A stretch of 64,000 nt of DNA from the NCBI RefSeq assembly GCF_001315105.1, contig NZ_BAZR01000020.1, positions 34,131-98,130 on the forward strand, written 5' to 3'. Position 1 is the stretch's first letter; every line of letters starts with the position of its first letter. This document shows, piece after piece, positions 16,415-25,506 of this stretch. Below the pieces are notes generated by a model. That model was not told the origin of the DNA. It saw nothing but the letters and a program-made list of their open reading frames with translations, and did not search any database. Both the position numbers and the translations under genes were made by a program. This stretch comes from Paenibacillus sp. JCM 10914. GTDB lineage: Bacteria; Bacillota; Bacilli; Paenibacillales; Paenibacillaceae.

Positions 16415-17683
16415 ATGGTCAAATTTTGGAAAAAGGGTCTGGCTGCCATAACCGGTACTTTGATGCTGGCAGTGACGTTGCTGGGACCCGGCATAGCACC
16501 AGCTTATGCCGCCGAAACAGCTGCGAAGGATCATACATACCGTATCGTGACGCTGGGGGATTCGTTGACCGTTGGATACGAGCCGGACATAGACCCGGCG
16601 GTTAAGCCATATTACGGATTTGTGGAGCGCTTGAACGAGCAAGCTTTACACTATGGTCGTACCGAAGTTACGAATCTCGGCATTGGCGGACTGAAGACAG
16701 AAGGCCTCAAGAACTATATTCAGGCGATCGTGGACGAGCGTGCGATCACGGCAGATGAGCTGCAACCGGGTCTGAGCGGCATAGATCCAAGAACGAAACA
16801 GATCGGAGCAGCGGCGGCCAAGGCGAAGTCGGTTGTGGCTAACGCCGATTTGATTACCGTAACCATCGGCGGTAACGATATGATGAGCTTGGTGAACACG
16901 ATTAGTGAAATGAACGATGAACAGTTAAAAGCCAATATCGCCCAATTGTTTGAACAGTATACTGATAATGTCACGTCCGTTATGACGAACCTGCAGTTAC
17001 TGAACCCTGGCGCGGCCATCGTATTGGCGGATCAGTATAACCCGATGCCTAAGATCGCGGATGAAATCGCTTACGCCAAGTTGGTGGCCGCTGCCGGCGA
17101 ATTCACCAAGCTGGTGGATGGCTTAGCGGCAGAGTTCGCGAGTCAAGGAGTGGACATAAAGGTTGCCCATGTAGCTCAGAAATTCGTCGGCTCGGAAATT
17201 ACGATGACGCATATCCTGAAGAAGGATATTCACCCGAACCAGTATGGGTATGAGACGATGGCCATCATCTTCGCCGAAACCATCTGGGGCAGCTACAAGG
17301 CACCGGTCGTTCCTGCACAGGGTCAACCGATGCGCATCGTGGTGAAGGGCAAGGAATTGAACACGCCGTACAAACCAATTCTACGCGATAACCTGAATTA
17401 TGTTGCCATCCAGGACATCGTTAACGCCGTTGGTGCCACCACCAAGTGGGAGAATAAAACGTCCAGTGCAACCATCACGTTCGGAGATCAGACTGTGGTC
17501 GTGACGATTGGTGCCAAGACCGTGATGGTGAACGGAACGGCTGTACCAATTGATACACCAGCATTCCTGCATAAGGTAGGCAAAGAAGATAAAACCTATG
17601 TTCCATTGGCCGTGATTGCTTCAGGTTTAGGCTTTGATGTTCAATATGTCTCTAAACAGCGTACCGCATTCATCAATCTGTAA
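16415..17683 (+). CDS. Secreted SGNH/GDSL hydrolase with copper-amine-oxidase-like C-terminal domain
   Basis: A 422-residue exported protein. Signal peptide at residues 1-~33 (Lys-rich start, hydrophobic core, AYA cleavage before AET). The esterase domain has block I GDSLTVGYEP (Ser), the block II Gly in LGIGGLKTEG, block III TIGGNDM (Asn) and block V DIHPNQYG (Asp/His). The last ~115 residues are a CuAO_N1-like domain, a module common in Paenibacillus secreted proteins and thought to bind wall or polysaccharide. The substrate could be an O-acetylated polysaccharide or a lipid. ATG 16415 is preceded by GGGGAG. A terminator follows. Confidence 0.88.
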   Translation: MVKFWKKGLAAITGTLMLAVTLLGPGIAPAYAAETAAKDHTYRIVTLGDSLTVGYEPDIDPAVKPYYGFVERLNEQALHYGRTEVTNLGIGGLKTEGLKNYIQAIVDERAITADELQPGLSGIDPRTKQIGAAAAKAKSVVANADLITVTIGGNDMMSLVNTISEMNDEQLKANIAQLFEQYTDNVTSVMTNLQLLNPGAAIVLADQYNPMPKIADEIAYAKLVAAAGEFTKLVDGLAAEFASQGVDIKVAHVAQKFVGSEITMTHILKKDIHPNQYGYETMAIIFAETIWGSYKAPVVPAQGQPMRIVVKGKELNTPYKPILRDNLNYVAIQDIVNAVGATTKWENKTSSATITFGDQTVVVTIGAKTVMVNGTAVPIDTPAFLHKVGKEDKTYVPLAVIASGLGFDVQYVSKQRTAFINL

Positions 17684-17702
17684 GCTGCATAGGAAAGGAA
17701 TT

Positions 17703-17736
17703 AGCCGCAGCGGCATTTCGCCGTTGCGGCTTGTTT
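17703..17736 (+). terminator. Terminator after the SGNH hydrolase gene
   Basis: AGCCGCAGCGGC and GCCGTTGCGGCT arms followed by TGTTT. Confidence 0.75.
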
Positions 17737-17852
17737 CATGACTCCCATGGGAAGAAAGTGGCAGAGATGTGACAGGGCAGGATCAGGCATTGATCGCGTC
17801 GAAGCTTGTGTAACAACAAAGAAGAGATATAGATAGTGGGGGGAGACGAGCA

Positions 17853-19718
17853 ATGAATGGACCGATGATCATGACGTTGTCTGTCCTGGCAGTGGCATCC
17901 GTGTTGTTCATGTCAGGCAGAGTACGTTCAGATCTAGTCGCAATTGGTGTATTAATGGTATTAATGCTGGCTGACATCTTGACACCTGCAGAAGCGTTAT
18001 CAGGCTTCTCGAATTCGGTTGTCATCATGATGATTGGCTTGTTCGTGGTCGGCGGGGGGATCTTCCAGACCGGCTTGGCCAAGATGGCTAGCAAAAAGCT
18101 GCTGCAGCTTGGTGGTGGAAGCGAAACTCGCTTGCTGATCATGATCATGCTGGTCACCGCGCTCATTGGCGGTTTCGTGAGCAATACGGGAACCGTGGCC
18201 GTGATGTTGCCGATCGTGGTCAGCTTGGCATACAGCGCACAGATTAACCCGGGCCGTCTGCTGATGCCGCTTGCGTTCGCCAGCAGCCTTGGCGGGATGC
18301 TGACGCTAATCGGTACACCGCCCAACCTCGTTATTCAAGAGACGCTGGTCAATGCCGGGGAAGAGGGTCTGTCGTTCTTCTCATTCCTGCCGATTGGACT
18401 GGTCTGTCTGGCGACGGGGATCATTGCCCTGCTGTTTCTGCGTCGGTTCCTTCCGGCCGATGAAGCGGTAGAGGGCAATCGGGCGGCACGCTCAATTAAG
18501 GAGCTTGCCAAGCAATATCAGCTGACGCAAAATCTGTATAGAATCCAAGTCGGTACGGATTCCTTGATCCGATCCAAGACGCTGCGCGAGCTGGATATTC
18601 CGGCAACATTCGGTATTCACGTGATCGAGATTCGCCGTAAGATGTCAGCGAAGAATCAATTTTTCAAGACGATCAATCAAGAAATTGCCGGGCCGCAGAC
18701 CGTGATTGAGGCAGACGATATTCTGTATGTGAACGGTTCGTATGAGCATGCACAGCGGTTTGCAGACGAGTACGGACTGGAGATACTGGATCAGCATGCG
18801 CAAGAGCAGCACGCAAACGCGAGTGAGTCTAAGCCATACGCTACAAGCGACGTAGGGATTGCCGAAGTTATGCTCACGCCCTCGTCACGCTTGATTGATC
18901 AGCTTGTTAAGCACTCCGGCTTTCGGGAAAAATACAGAGTGAATATTCTCGGAATTCAGCGCAAGGAGCAGTATCTGCTCCATAACCTGAAGGAGGAGCG
19001 AATGCGATTTGGCGACGCCTTGCTCGTGCAAGGGACGTGGAAGGACATTGCGCTGCTCGCATCCGAACAGACCGATGTCGTCGTGGTCGGTCAGCCAGCC
19101 GAGGAATCGCGCAAGGTAACGATGGACCAGAAGGCACCGATCGCTGCCGGAATTATGCTGCTCATGGTTATCCTGCTTATTACGGAATGGATTCCGGCTG
19201 TCGCTTCCGTAATGATCGCCGCGGTGCTGATGGTCGTACTGGGCTGTGTGCGTAATATGGAAGAAGCGTATAAGACCATCAATTGGGAGAGCATCGTGCT
19301 GATCGGCGGTATGATCCCGATGTCGATCGCGATAGAAAAGACGGGCGCGGCCACACTGATCTCGGATATGCTGGTCCATTCCTTAGGCAGCTACGGATCC
19401 ATTGCACTGCTTGCAGGGGTTTATTTCACGACCTCGCTGTTGACTTTGTTCATCAGCAATACCGCTTGTGCGGTTTTGTTTGCTCCGATCGCGATGTCTG
19501 CCGCTGTGCAGATGGGAGCCAGCCCGTATCCGTTCCTGTTTGCCGTATCGATCGCAGCGAGCATGTGCTTTGCTTCGCCATTCTCGACCCCGCCGAACGC
19601 ACTCGTGATGTCGGCCGGGCGGTATAAGTTTAGTCACTACGTCAAGGTAGGGCTGCCGCTGCAGTTGATCATCGGGATCGTGATGATGGCGGTGCTGCCG
19701 TTGTTTTTCCCTTTCTAA
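17853..19718 (+). CDS. SLC13-family permease with two RCK_C domains
   Basis: A 621-residue integral membrane protein. N-terminal and C-terminal halves each have about five or six membrane helices with the hairpin signatures of the family (FVSNTGTVAVMLPI, then GTPPNL; and FISNTACAVLFAP with SPFSTPPNALVMSAG). Residues ~215-425 between them are cytoplasmic and contain two TrkA-C/RCK_C-like modules (around 220-310 and 330-420). This layout is that of DASS/SLC13 carriers for sulfate, phosphate or dicarboxylates in bacteria; the substrate is not determinable. Start ATG 17853 has a GGGGGGAG site. It forms a single-gene unit. Confidence 0.88.
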   Translation: MNGPMIMTLSVLAVASVLFMSGRVRSDLVAIGVLMVLMLADILTPAEALSGFSNSVVIMMIGLFVVGGGIFQTGLAKMASKKLLQLGGGSETRLLIMIMLVTALIGGFVSNTGTVAVMLPIVVSLAYSAQINPGRLLMPLAFASSLGGMLTLIGTPPNLVIQETLVNAGEEGLSFFSFLPIGLVCLATGIIALLFLRRFLPADEAVEGNRAARSIKELAKQYQLTQNLYRIQVGTDSLIRSKTLRELDIPATFGIHVIEIRRKMSAKNQFFKTINQEIAGPQTVIEADDILYVNGSYEHAQRFADEYGLEILDQHAQEQHANASESKPYATSDVGIAEVMLTPSSRLIDQLVKHSGFREKYRVNILGIQRKEQYLLHNLKEERMRFGDALLVQGTWKDIALLASEQTDVVVVGQPAEESRKVTMDQKAPIAAGIMLLMVILLITEWIPAVASVMIAAVLMVVLGCVRNMEEAYKTINWESIVLIGGMIPMSIAIEKTGAATLISDMLVHSLGSYGSIALLAGVYFTTSLLTLFISNTACAVLFAPIAMSAAVQMGASPYPFLFAVSIAASMCFASPFSTPPNALVMSAGRYKFSHYVKVGLPLQLIIGIVMMAVLPLFFPF

Positions 19719-19753
19719 GCAGATAGGGTAAGAACGCAGCAAGGGTGTACACT

Positions 19754-19790
19754 CCCGATCATGTCCGACAGGACGTGGTCGGGATTATTT
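19754..19790 (+). terminator. Terminator after the SLC13 permease gene
   Basis: CCCGATCATGTCC and GGACGTGGTCGGG arms around GACA, followed by ATTATTT. Confidence 0.75.
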
Positions 19791-19825
19791 ACGTTTGAAG
19801 GACTCAGGTAAGAGAGGCAGTTATA

Positions 19826-20081
19826 GCGCCGAAAAAGAGGCGGCAGATCCCTCAGAGGGATTTGTAGGCGAGCAAAAGCGCCGAAAAAAGGGAAACAAGT
19901 CCCTCAGAAGGACTTGTAGGCAAGCAAAGCGCCGAAAAAGGAGCAACAAGTCCCTCAGAGGGACTTGTAAGCGAGCAAAGCTCCGAAAGAGAGGCAACAA
20001 GTCCCCTAGAAGGACTTGTAGGCAAGCAAAGCGCCGAAAAAGGGGCAACAGATCCCTCAGAGGGACTTGTAGGCAAGCAAA
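19826..20081 (+). repeat. Five tandem 51-bp repeats, each with a hairpin
   Basis: Units begin at GCGCCGAAAA-type sequence at 19826, 19878, 19929, 19980 and 20031 (spacing 52, 51, 51, 51; a degenerate sixth start at 20082). Each unit contains a palindrome; the cleanest, in unit 3, has arms ACAAGTCCCT and AGGGACTTGT around CAG. Unit 1 has changed both arms together (ATCCCT with AGGGAT), which keeps the pairing. Because 51 is a multiple of three, both strands stay open without stops; I do not regard either as coding, since the predicted peptides are low-complexity Arg/Lys or Leu/Phe and no ribosome site is seen. Confidence 0.85.
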
Positions 20082-20100
20082 GCGCTCCCTAAGTCTTTTC

Positions 20101-20322
20101 GAGCAAACGATCAATTCCTCTCGTCATTCCCATATACAATAAATAAAGATTTGCCGCTCCATATCCCTACACGGCAGGAAATCACCGCGGGCAAGGCTAA
20201 TATTTCATTATAACGATTCCTAACATCAATTCGTAAATATGCGCATGATTTTCGTAGGAATGACTACGCTGATAGCGCATGATTGTTGTTATGCTTGAAA
20301 AAGCCGGAGGTGCAAGAACAGG
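20101..20322 (+). promoter_or_regulatory. Upstream region of the first sensor kinase gene, with a direct repeat
   Basis: No gene seen. The 10-mer GCGCATGATT occurs twice, at 20241 and 20275 (34 bases apart), a possible binding pair for an AraC-type regulator such as the YesN-like protein encoded downstream. GGAGGTG at 20305-20311 is the ribosome site of the next gene. Confidence 0.3.
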
Positions 20323-22158
20323 ATGAAGAACCGCTTCAAAAATCCGCTGAGTCGCATGACGATCAAACAGCAGATGATTCTGCTGTTTCTGGTGCTCGTG
20401 ATTCCGCTCGTCGTATTGAACTTCTATGGTAATTCTATGGCCGACCGGATTCTGAAGCGCCACGTCACCAATGCTTATGTCGAGCTCAACAAGCAGAATT
20501 TCAAACTTATTAATCGTGATATTGAAACCGTTAACAAGGTAACGTCGACGGTCATACAGAACGCGTTGATCCAGCAGTTCAACACGATCGCGGACGAGAG
20601 TGTACTTTCACGCGTCAAGAACTACGAACGGCTTGAGAAAATGCTGTTCTCCTACTCGCAGGAGACGGATGAACGCGAGCCGGTGTATTACTCGCTGTAT
20701 GTATATGACCCGGATAATCGTTATTTTTTCGCACCTTATTACCCTGATCGCAGAAAGGCAGGCGTCTATTTCTTCTCCGATGAAGACGAGAAGCCGGTGT
20801 GGTTCGACGAAGCCGTCGCCTTGAAGGGCAATGGCTATCTGAAACGGATGGATTACCTTTCCCCTCCTGTCAAAGGCCAGCGCGATCAACAGACCCTCAG
20901 TTATGTGCGCGCGATCAACAATATATACCAAGGCGGCACCATCGGCGTACTTGTGGTGACCAATCTGGATGCAAGAATCGGGGAATCCTTGTCGACCGTA
21001 TCGATTCCGGACGGGGAACTGTATTTGACGGACTGGAACAACAATATCTTGACCTCGTCCAATAAAGAGCTGACTGGTATCTTGGAACTGCCGCCAGAGG
21101 CTGAGAACGTCACGTCCAGCATCGGTGTGATGGACGTAATTGCGTCTGATTTCATTTACGTTATCGATTACAACTATGTGATTCAGCAGAAGTTGATCTA
21201 TAAGGTTCCGATCAAAGCCCTTCTCGCTCAGCAAAATGAGATCAAGCGCGTCATACAAGTCATCTCCATCGCTTATTTTGTGGTGGGCCTTATTCTGGTC
21301 TTCTATTTCTGGCAGTCGCTCATGACGCCGCTGCAGAAGCTGGTAACTTTCGTACGGAGATACGAGCCGGGCAATATTGTGCCACAGACGCCTTACCGTC
21401 GTCGAAAAGACGAGGTTAGCGTGCTGATCTCCACGATTTATGATATGGCCCGGCGACTTAACGACATGATTCATTATAAGTACAATATGGACTTGAAGCA
21501 GAAGGAAGCGCAGCTGCAACTGCTCTATCAGCAGATTAACCCCCATTTACTCTATAACACCCTGGAGAGCATTTATTGGAAGAGCACGATGGAAGGGAAC
21601 ACCGAATCGGCTGAGATGATCAAGGACTTATCGAAGCTGATGAAGATCAGTTTGAGTAGAGGACGTGATCTGATCACCCTGGAAGAGGAGATGGAGCATG
21701 CTCGCGCTTATATTAATTTGCAGTTGAACCGATATGATTATCAGTTCTCGGTGCAGTGGGATATCCCGGACGTGCTGTTCACCCATCTGATTCCAAAAAT
21801 CACACTGCAGCCGCTGCTGGAGAACGCGATCATTCACGGCATTAAGAATATGGGAGATGACGGTATCATCTGCGTTACTGGTCGGCGGGATGAAGAAGAG
21901 ACTTGCCGGATCATTATTGAAGATAACGGCTTTCGTCCCGTGAATTATGAATCCATTCGCAGGCTGTTGTATGACGAGGTTGCCGATCATTCCCTCGGGT
22001 ACGGTATTCGCAATATCCACGAACGGTTGCAACTGCATTTTGGGCGCGAATATGGGCTTCAATATGAACCGGGAGAAGATGGAGGCACCCGTGTGATCAT
22101 CACCATTCCGCACGTTCATCCTACAGCGCGAGCCGCAACGGAACAGGAGGTTTCTTAA
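20323..22158 (+). CDS. YesM-type sensor histidine kinase (system 1)
   Basis: A 611-residue membrane kinase: N-terminal helix at ~17-37, extracellular Cache-like sensing region to ~305, second helix ~308-330, HAMP-like segment, then the HisKA_7TM-less 'His_kinase' domain with the phosphoacceptor in LLYQQINPHLLYNTLESIYW and an HATPase_c domain (PLLENAIIHGI, then IEDNG and LGYGIRNIHERL). This family senses carbohydrate-related signals in Paenibacillus and Bacillus and works with YesN-type regulators. Its stop overlaps the start of the regulator gene by one base (TAATG), so the pair is translationally coupled. The ABC importer genes follow directly. Confidence 0.92.
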   Translation: MKNRFKNPLSRMTIKQQMILLFLVLVIPLVVLNFYGNSMADRILKRHVTNAYVELNKQNFKLINRDIETVNKVTSTVIQNALIQQFNTIADESVLSRVKNYERLEKMLFSYSQETDEREPVYYSLYVYDPDNRYFFAPYYPDRRKAGVYFFSDEDEKPVWFDEAVALKGNGYLKRMDYLSPPVKGQRDQQTLSYVRAINNIYQGGTIGVLVVTNLDARIGESLSTVSIPDGELYLTDWNNNILTSSNKELTGILELPPEAENVTSSIGVMDVIASDFIYVIDYNYVIQQKLIYKVPIKALLAQQNEIKRVIQVISIAYFVVGLILVFYFWQSLMTPLQKLVTFVRRYEPGNIVPQTPYRRRKDEVSVLISTIYDMARRLNDMIHYKYNMDLKQKEAQLQLLYQQINPHLLYNTLESIYWKSTMEGNTESAEMIKDLSKLMKISLSRGRDLITLEEEMEHARAYINLQLNRYDYQFSVQWDIPDVLFTHLIPKITLQPLLENAIIHGIKNMGDDGIICVTGRRDEEETCRIIIEDNGFRPVNYESIRRLLYDEVADHSLGYGIRNIHERLQLHFGREYGLQYEPGEDGGTRVIITIPHVHPTARAATEQEVS

Positions 22159-23477
22159 TGTATAACATATTGGTAGTAGATGATGAGCCCCTGATTTGCA
22201 AAGGGTTAGCCGGACTGCTGACCACGTCTGGACTCGCCATTGAAGGTATTATTACAGCCTACAGCGGCCAAGAAGCGCTTGATTATATTCGTATGGGGGA
22301 TATCGACCTGCTTGTCACCGATATCCAAATGGGAGAAATGAACGGAATTGAACTGATGCAGCAAGCCAAGATCGTTAAGCCGTGGGTGCAGACGATAATT
22401 ATTTCAGCTCATGAGACGTTTCAGTACGCGCAACGTGCGCTCCAACTCGGGGCCAGGGATTATTTGATCAAACCCTTGAACAGCGAGCAGTTTCTCGATT
22501 CCGTCCGCAGCGTGCTGCTTAAGATGGATAAGCCTGTGCCACAGGCGCTGGAATTCCTGAAGGGCGATCATGAGCATTTTCGAATGGAAGAACCGCCTTC
22601 CGGGCGAACGGAGCAATTGAACCAGCGATTGTGCGCGGAACCTGAGCAGAGCGGTTGGTCCGGGATGAGAGAACAGGAACTTGGCTTGATCGGTCCCTAT
22701 TTCGCCGTGATCAAAATGAAGCTGGAATATACGGATGATGGAGATCAATCGTATACAGTACATGACAATCGTCTAATCCAATACGCGGCTCTTAATATAG
22801 CGAAGGAATTGCTGGAGCAGGAGCCTCACACATTGGCGTTCTATTCACCGGAACGGAATATTAACATTATTGTGCAATGGAGCGAGCAGGAGATGGAGGA
22901 GAATGTGGGCGGCAAGATCAATCACCTGGAGATGATCGGACGCAGTCTGCACCATCATGTGGCACAGCATCTGAAGCGCAACTGCACTGTTGGGATCAGT
23001 CAGATTTTGCGTGGACCGGAATTTCTGAGTGTGCTCAGCCGCCAGGCCGATAAGGCGATGCTGTGGCGAGAGCAGCTTCATGATTTTCATGTGTTTTATT
23101 ATGGCGATTTCAATTGGCACAACTACGCCCAGGAGACGTCGCAGGAAGTGCTCTCCAACCAGAGTAACCGCATTGTGGAGAACACCAGACAATATATCGA
23201 GCATCATTACCGCCAGAAGGGATTGACGATTCATGAAGTGGCCAGGAATAACCATGTCAGCCCGAACTATTTGAGTTATCTGTTCAAGAAATATACCGGC
23301 AGCAGTCTATGGGAGTACGTGGTGAAGCTGCGGATGGAGGAGAGCAGAGCCTTAATCCTCAACACCGATCTGCGGCGATATGAGATTGCCGAGCAGGTTG
23401 GATATGAATCCCCGGAGCATTTCAGCAAAATATTCAAAAAATACTTTGGCGTAAGTCCCAGCGAGTTAAAGAAGTAA
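22158..23477 (+). CDS. YesN-type AraC response regulator (system 1)
   Basis: A 439-residue regulator. Receiver domain at 1-~120 with the acidic pair in ILVVDDEPLICKG, phosphoacceptor Asp in LLVTDIQMGEMNG and Lys in DYLIKPLN. A variable middle region follows, then a C-terminal AraC domain of two helix-turn-helix motifs (~340-439; GLTIHEVARNNHVSPNYLSYLFKKYTG and IAEQVGYESPEHFSKIFKKYFG). It is expected to activate the ABC importer genes that begin about 100 bases downstream. Complete, unlike the regulators of systems 2 and 3. Confidence 0.93.
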   Translation: MYNILVVDDEPLICKGLAGLLTTSGLAIEGIITAYSGQEALDYIRMGDIDLLVTDIQMGEMNGIELMQQAKIVKPWVQTIIISAHETFQYAQRALQLGARDYLIKPLNSEQFLDSVRSVLLKMDKPVPQALEFLKGDHEHFRMEEPPSGRTEQLNQRLCAEPEQSGWSGMREQELGLIGPYFAVIKMKLEYTDDGDQSYTVHDNRLIQYAALNIAKELLEQEPHTLAFYSPERNINIIVQWSEQEMEENVGGKINHLEMIGRSLHHHVAQHLKRNCTVGISQILRGPEFLSVLSRQADKAMLWREQLHDFHVFYYGDFNWHNYAQETSQEVLSNQSNRIVENTRQYIEHHYRQKGLTIHEVARNNHVSPNYLSYLFKKYTGSSLWEYVVKLRMEESRALILNTDLRRYEIAEQVGYESPEHFSKIFKKYFGVSPSELKK

Positions 23478-23574
23478 GAACGGTTATACTTCACATAGTT
23501 TTAGACATGTTCGAAGGCTCCCCAACTTTTTAATATAGAAGCTAGACATTATACAAAAGGAATGAGGGAGTCTG

Positions 23575-24510
23575 ATGGAAGAAACGGTCATGTCACAAGG
23601 CCAGGCTCTAAAGGAGCCGGCTTATCAGATTTGGAGGGAACCGAAGCGCGCCCCGCGCTGGAAGAAACATCTATGGGGATATTTATTCCTCGTTCCGGCC
23701 ATCGCGATTTTTATCGTTTTTTTATGGCTGCCGATATTTAAGGGAATGTATTACAGCTTGTTCTATATCGACTTTGTCCAAGGAAACACCTTTGTCGGTT
23801 TAGATAATTATGCAAAGGTCCTGGCTAACCCGGATCTGCTGCTCTCCATAAAAAACACGCTGTATTTCATGCTGTTAACCTTCGTGATTGGCTTCTGGGT
23901 GCCGATTGCGGCTTCTATTGCCATCTCGGAGCTAAGATGGTTCCAAGGCTTTGCACGAATCTCGGCTTACCTTCCGTTTGTTGTGCCTGGGGTCGTGCTG
24001 TACGGAATGTGGCGCTGGATGTACGATCCGGTCGGTCCCATCAATGCGATTACCGGCTTCTTCGGTGCGGATTCCGTGTCGTTCATCTCGGATAGCCGCT
24101 TCTCCATGGTCGCGCTGGTCGTCATGGAGACCTGGCAGCAATTCGGATCTGCCATGCTGATCTATCTTGCGGGAGTGCTTAGCATTCCGAAGGATTGGTA
24201 CGAAGCGGCGGAGATTGACGGGGCGGGTGTATGGGCACGCATCAAGCATATTACGCTCCCTTCGATGCGGAATCTGATCATGCTGATGCTGATCCTGCAA
24301 TTGATCGGCACCTCGCAAGCCTATCAATCCCAGTTGGCGATGCTGGACGGCGGACCGAACAAGGCAACGCTGACGTATGCCTTGCTAACGGTGAAATATG
24401 CCTTCAACCAGCTGGATTACGGGGCGGGCACCGCGCTTGGCGTTCTTATGTTCCTCGTGCTGAGCATACTCGGCGTCCTGCAATTCAAGTTGAACAGGGA
24501 GGAATATTGA
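23575..24510 (+). CDS. Carbohydrate ABC transporter permease, UgpA/LplB type (system 1)
   Basis: A 311-residue inner-membrane permease with six predicted helices and the EAA loop (YEAAEIDGAGVWARIKHITLPS) that contacts the ATPase. It belongs to the CUT1 sugar importer family. A ribosome site GAGGGAG precedes ATG 23575. It is translationally close to the second permease (ATG two bases after its stop). No ATPase gene is present in this cluster, so it probably uses a shared MsmX-like ATPase encoded elsewhere. Confidence 0.92.
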   Translation: MEETVMSQGQALKEPAYQIWREPKRAPRWKKHLWGYLFLVPAIAIFIVFLWLPIFKGMYYSLFYIDFVQGNTFVGLDNYAKVLANPDLLLSIKNTLYFMLLTFVIGFWVPIAASIAISELRWFQGFARISAYLPFVVPGVVLYGMWRWMYDPVGPINAITGFFGADSVSFISDSRFSMVALVVMETWQQFGSAMLIYLAGVLSIPKDWYEAAEIDGAGVWARIKHITLPSMRNLIMLMLILQLIGTSQAYQSQLAMLDGGPNKATLTYALLTVKYAFNQLDYGAGTALGVLMFLVLSILGVLQFKLNREEY

Positions 24511-24511
24511 T

Positions 24512-25378
24512 ATGAGAGACAGAGGGATCCTATCCGCTTCGGATTTGCAGAAGCCGCTGAACAAGATCGTCTATGCCTTCATGGTATTATGCATTGCCGT
24601 CATGGCTTTTACCATGCTGTATCCGATCGCGATGACGATGTTCAACGGCTTGAAGAGTACGCAGGAGATTAATTCATTCCCGCCGCGATTTTTTCCTACG
24701 GAATGGCACTGGGACAACTTCCCGAAGGGTTGGAATTATATCGATCTCCCGTTGTTTCTGAAAAATACGCTGATGATTTTTGCCGGTAATTTGGTAGTGA
24801 CCATTATGGTGCTGGGCCTGGCCGCTTTCAGCATCTCGCGCATCAAGGTACCGTTTCACCGCGCCATCTATTTCTTTATTCTTATGACTTTGTTCATTCC
24901 GGCTTCCAGTTACATGATTCCGAGCTTCGTTAACCTGAAGGAACTCGGGTTATTGAATACCTACTGGGCTTTCTGGCTGCCGGCCGGCGCGAACGCTTAC
25001 TTCTTCCTGTTGATCAAGAACTTTTTTGACGGCATTCATCCTGAGATCTTCGAGGCAGCGCGTATCGACGGTGCATCGGAATTGAGCAGCTATACACGTA
25101 TCGCGATTCCGTTGTCGATTCCGATCTTCGCGACATTAGCTATCTTTATATTTTCAACAGCGTGGAACGACTGGTTCTGGCCTTCGTTGGTCATGCAGAC
25201 ACAGGATAAATACACGCTCGCGACCGCCATTTACAAGTATGTGATCAATGCAAGGAACCTGGATGGCAGCACTCGCTTTACGATCTTGTTCATGGTCATG
25301 ATCCCGCCCATCTTTGTATTCCTGGTGTTCCAGAAATTTATCATGCGCAGTGTCAGTCTCGGGGCGGTGAAGGGATAG
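24512..25378 (+). CDS. Carbohydrate ABC transporter permease, UgpE/LplC type (system 1)
   Basis: A 288-residue second subunit of the same importer, with six helices and the EAA motif FEAARIDGASELSSYTRIAIPLS. It ends in the usual short basic tail after the last helix. Followed 128 bases later by the solute-binding protein gene; that gap holds only a small CGTTC/GAACG hairpin at about 25432. Confidence 0.92.
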   Translation: MRDRGILSASDLQKPLNKIVYAFMVLCIAVMAFTMLYPIAMTMFNGLKSTQEINSFPPRFFPTEWHWDNFPKGWNYIDLPLFLKNTLMIFAGNLVVTIMVLGLAAFSISRIKVPFHRAIYFFILMTLFIPASSYMIPSFVNLKELGLLNTYWAFWLPAGANAYFFLLIKNFFDGIHPEIFEAARIDGASELSSYTRIAIPLSIPIFATLAIFIFSTAWNDWFWPSLVMQTQDKYTLATAIYKYVINARNLDGSTRFTILFMVMIPPIFVFLVFQKFIMRSVSLGAVKG

Positions 25379-25506
25379 GGAAGCGTTATCATCATCGTAG
25401 CCTTGCACATGATCGTCATATGAATGCACATCGTTCTTTTGAACGTTCGCTTTTATGATGGAGAAGTAGCGGCACATATTATTTCAAAATGAAAAGGGGA
25501 GTAACA

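Noticed and set aside
19826..20100. CRISPR array
   Set aside because: The repeats are contiguous 51-bp units with no unique spacers, and there are no cas genes.
19795..20142. Long open frames on both strands through the 51-bp repeats
   Set aside because: The unit length is a multiple of three, which keeps both strands open by arithmetic. The peptides are low-complexity and there is no ribosome site.
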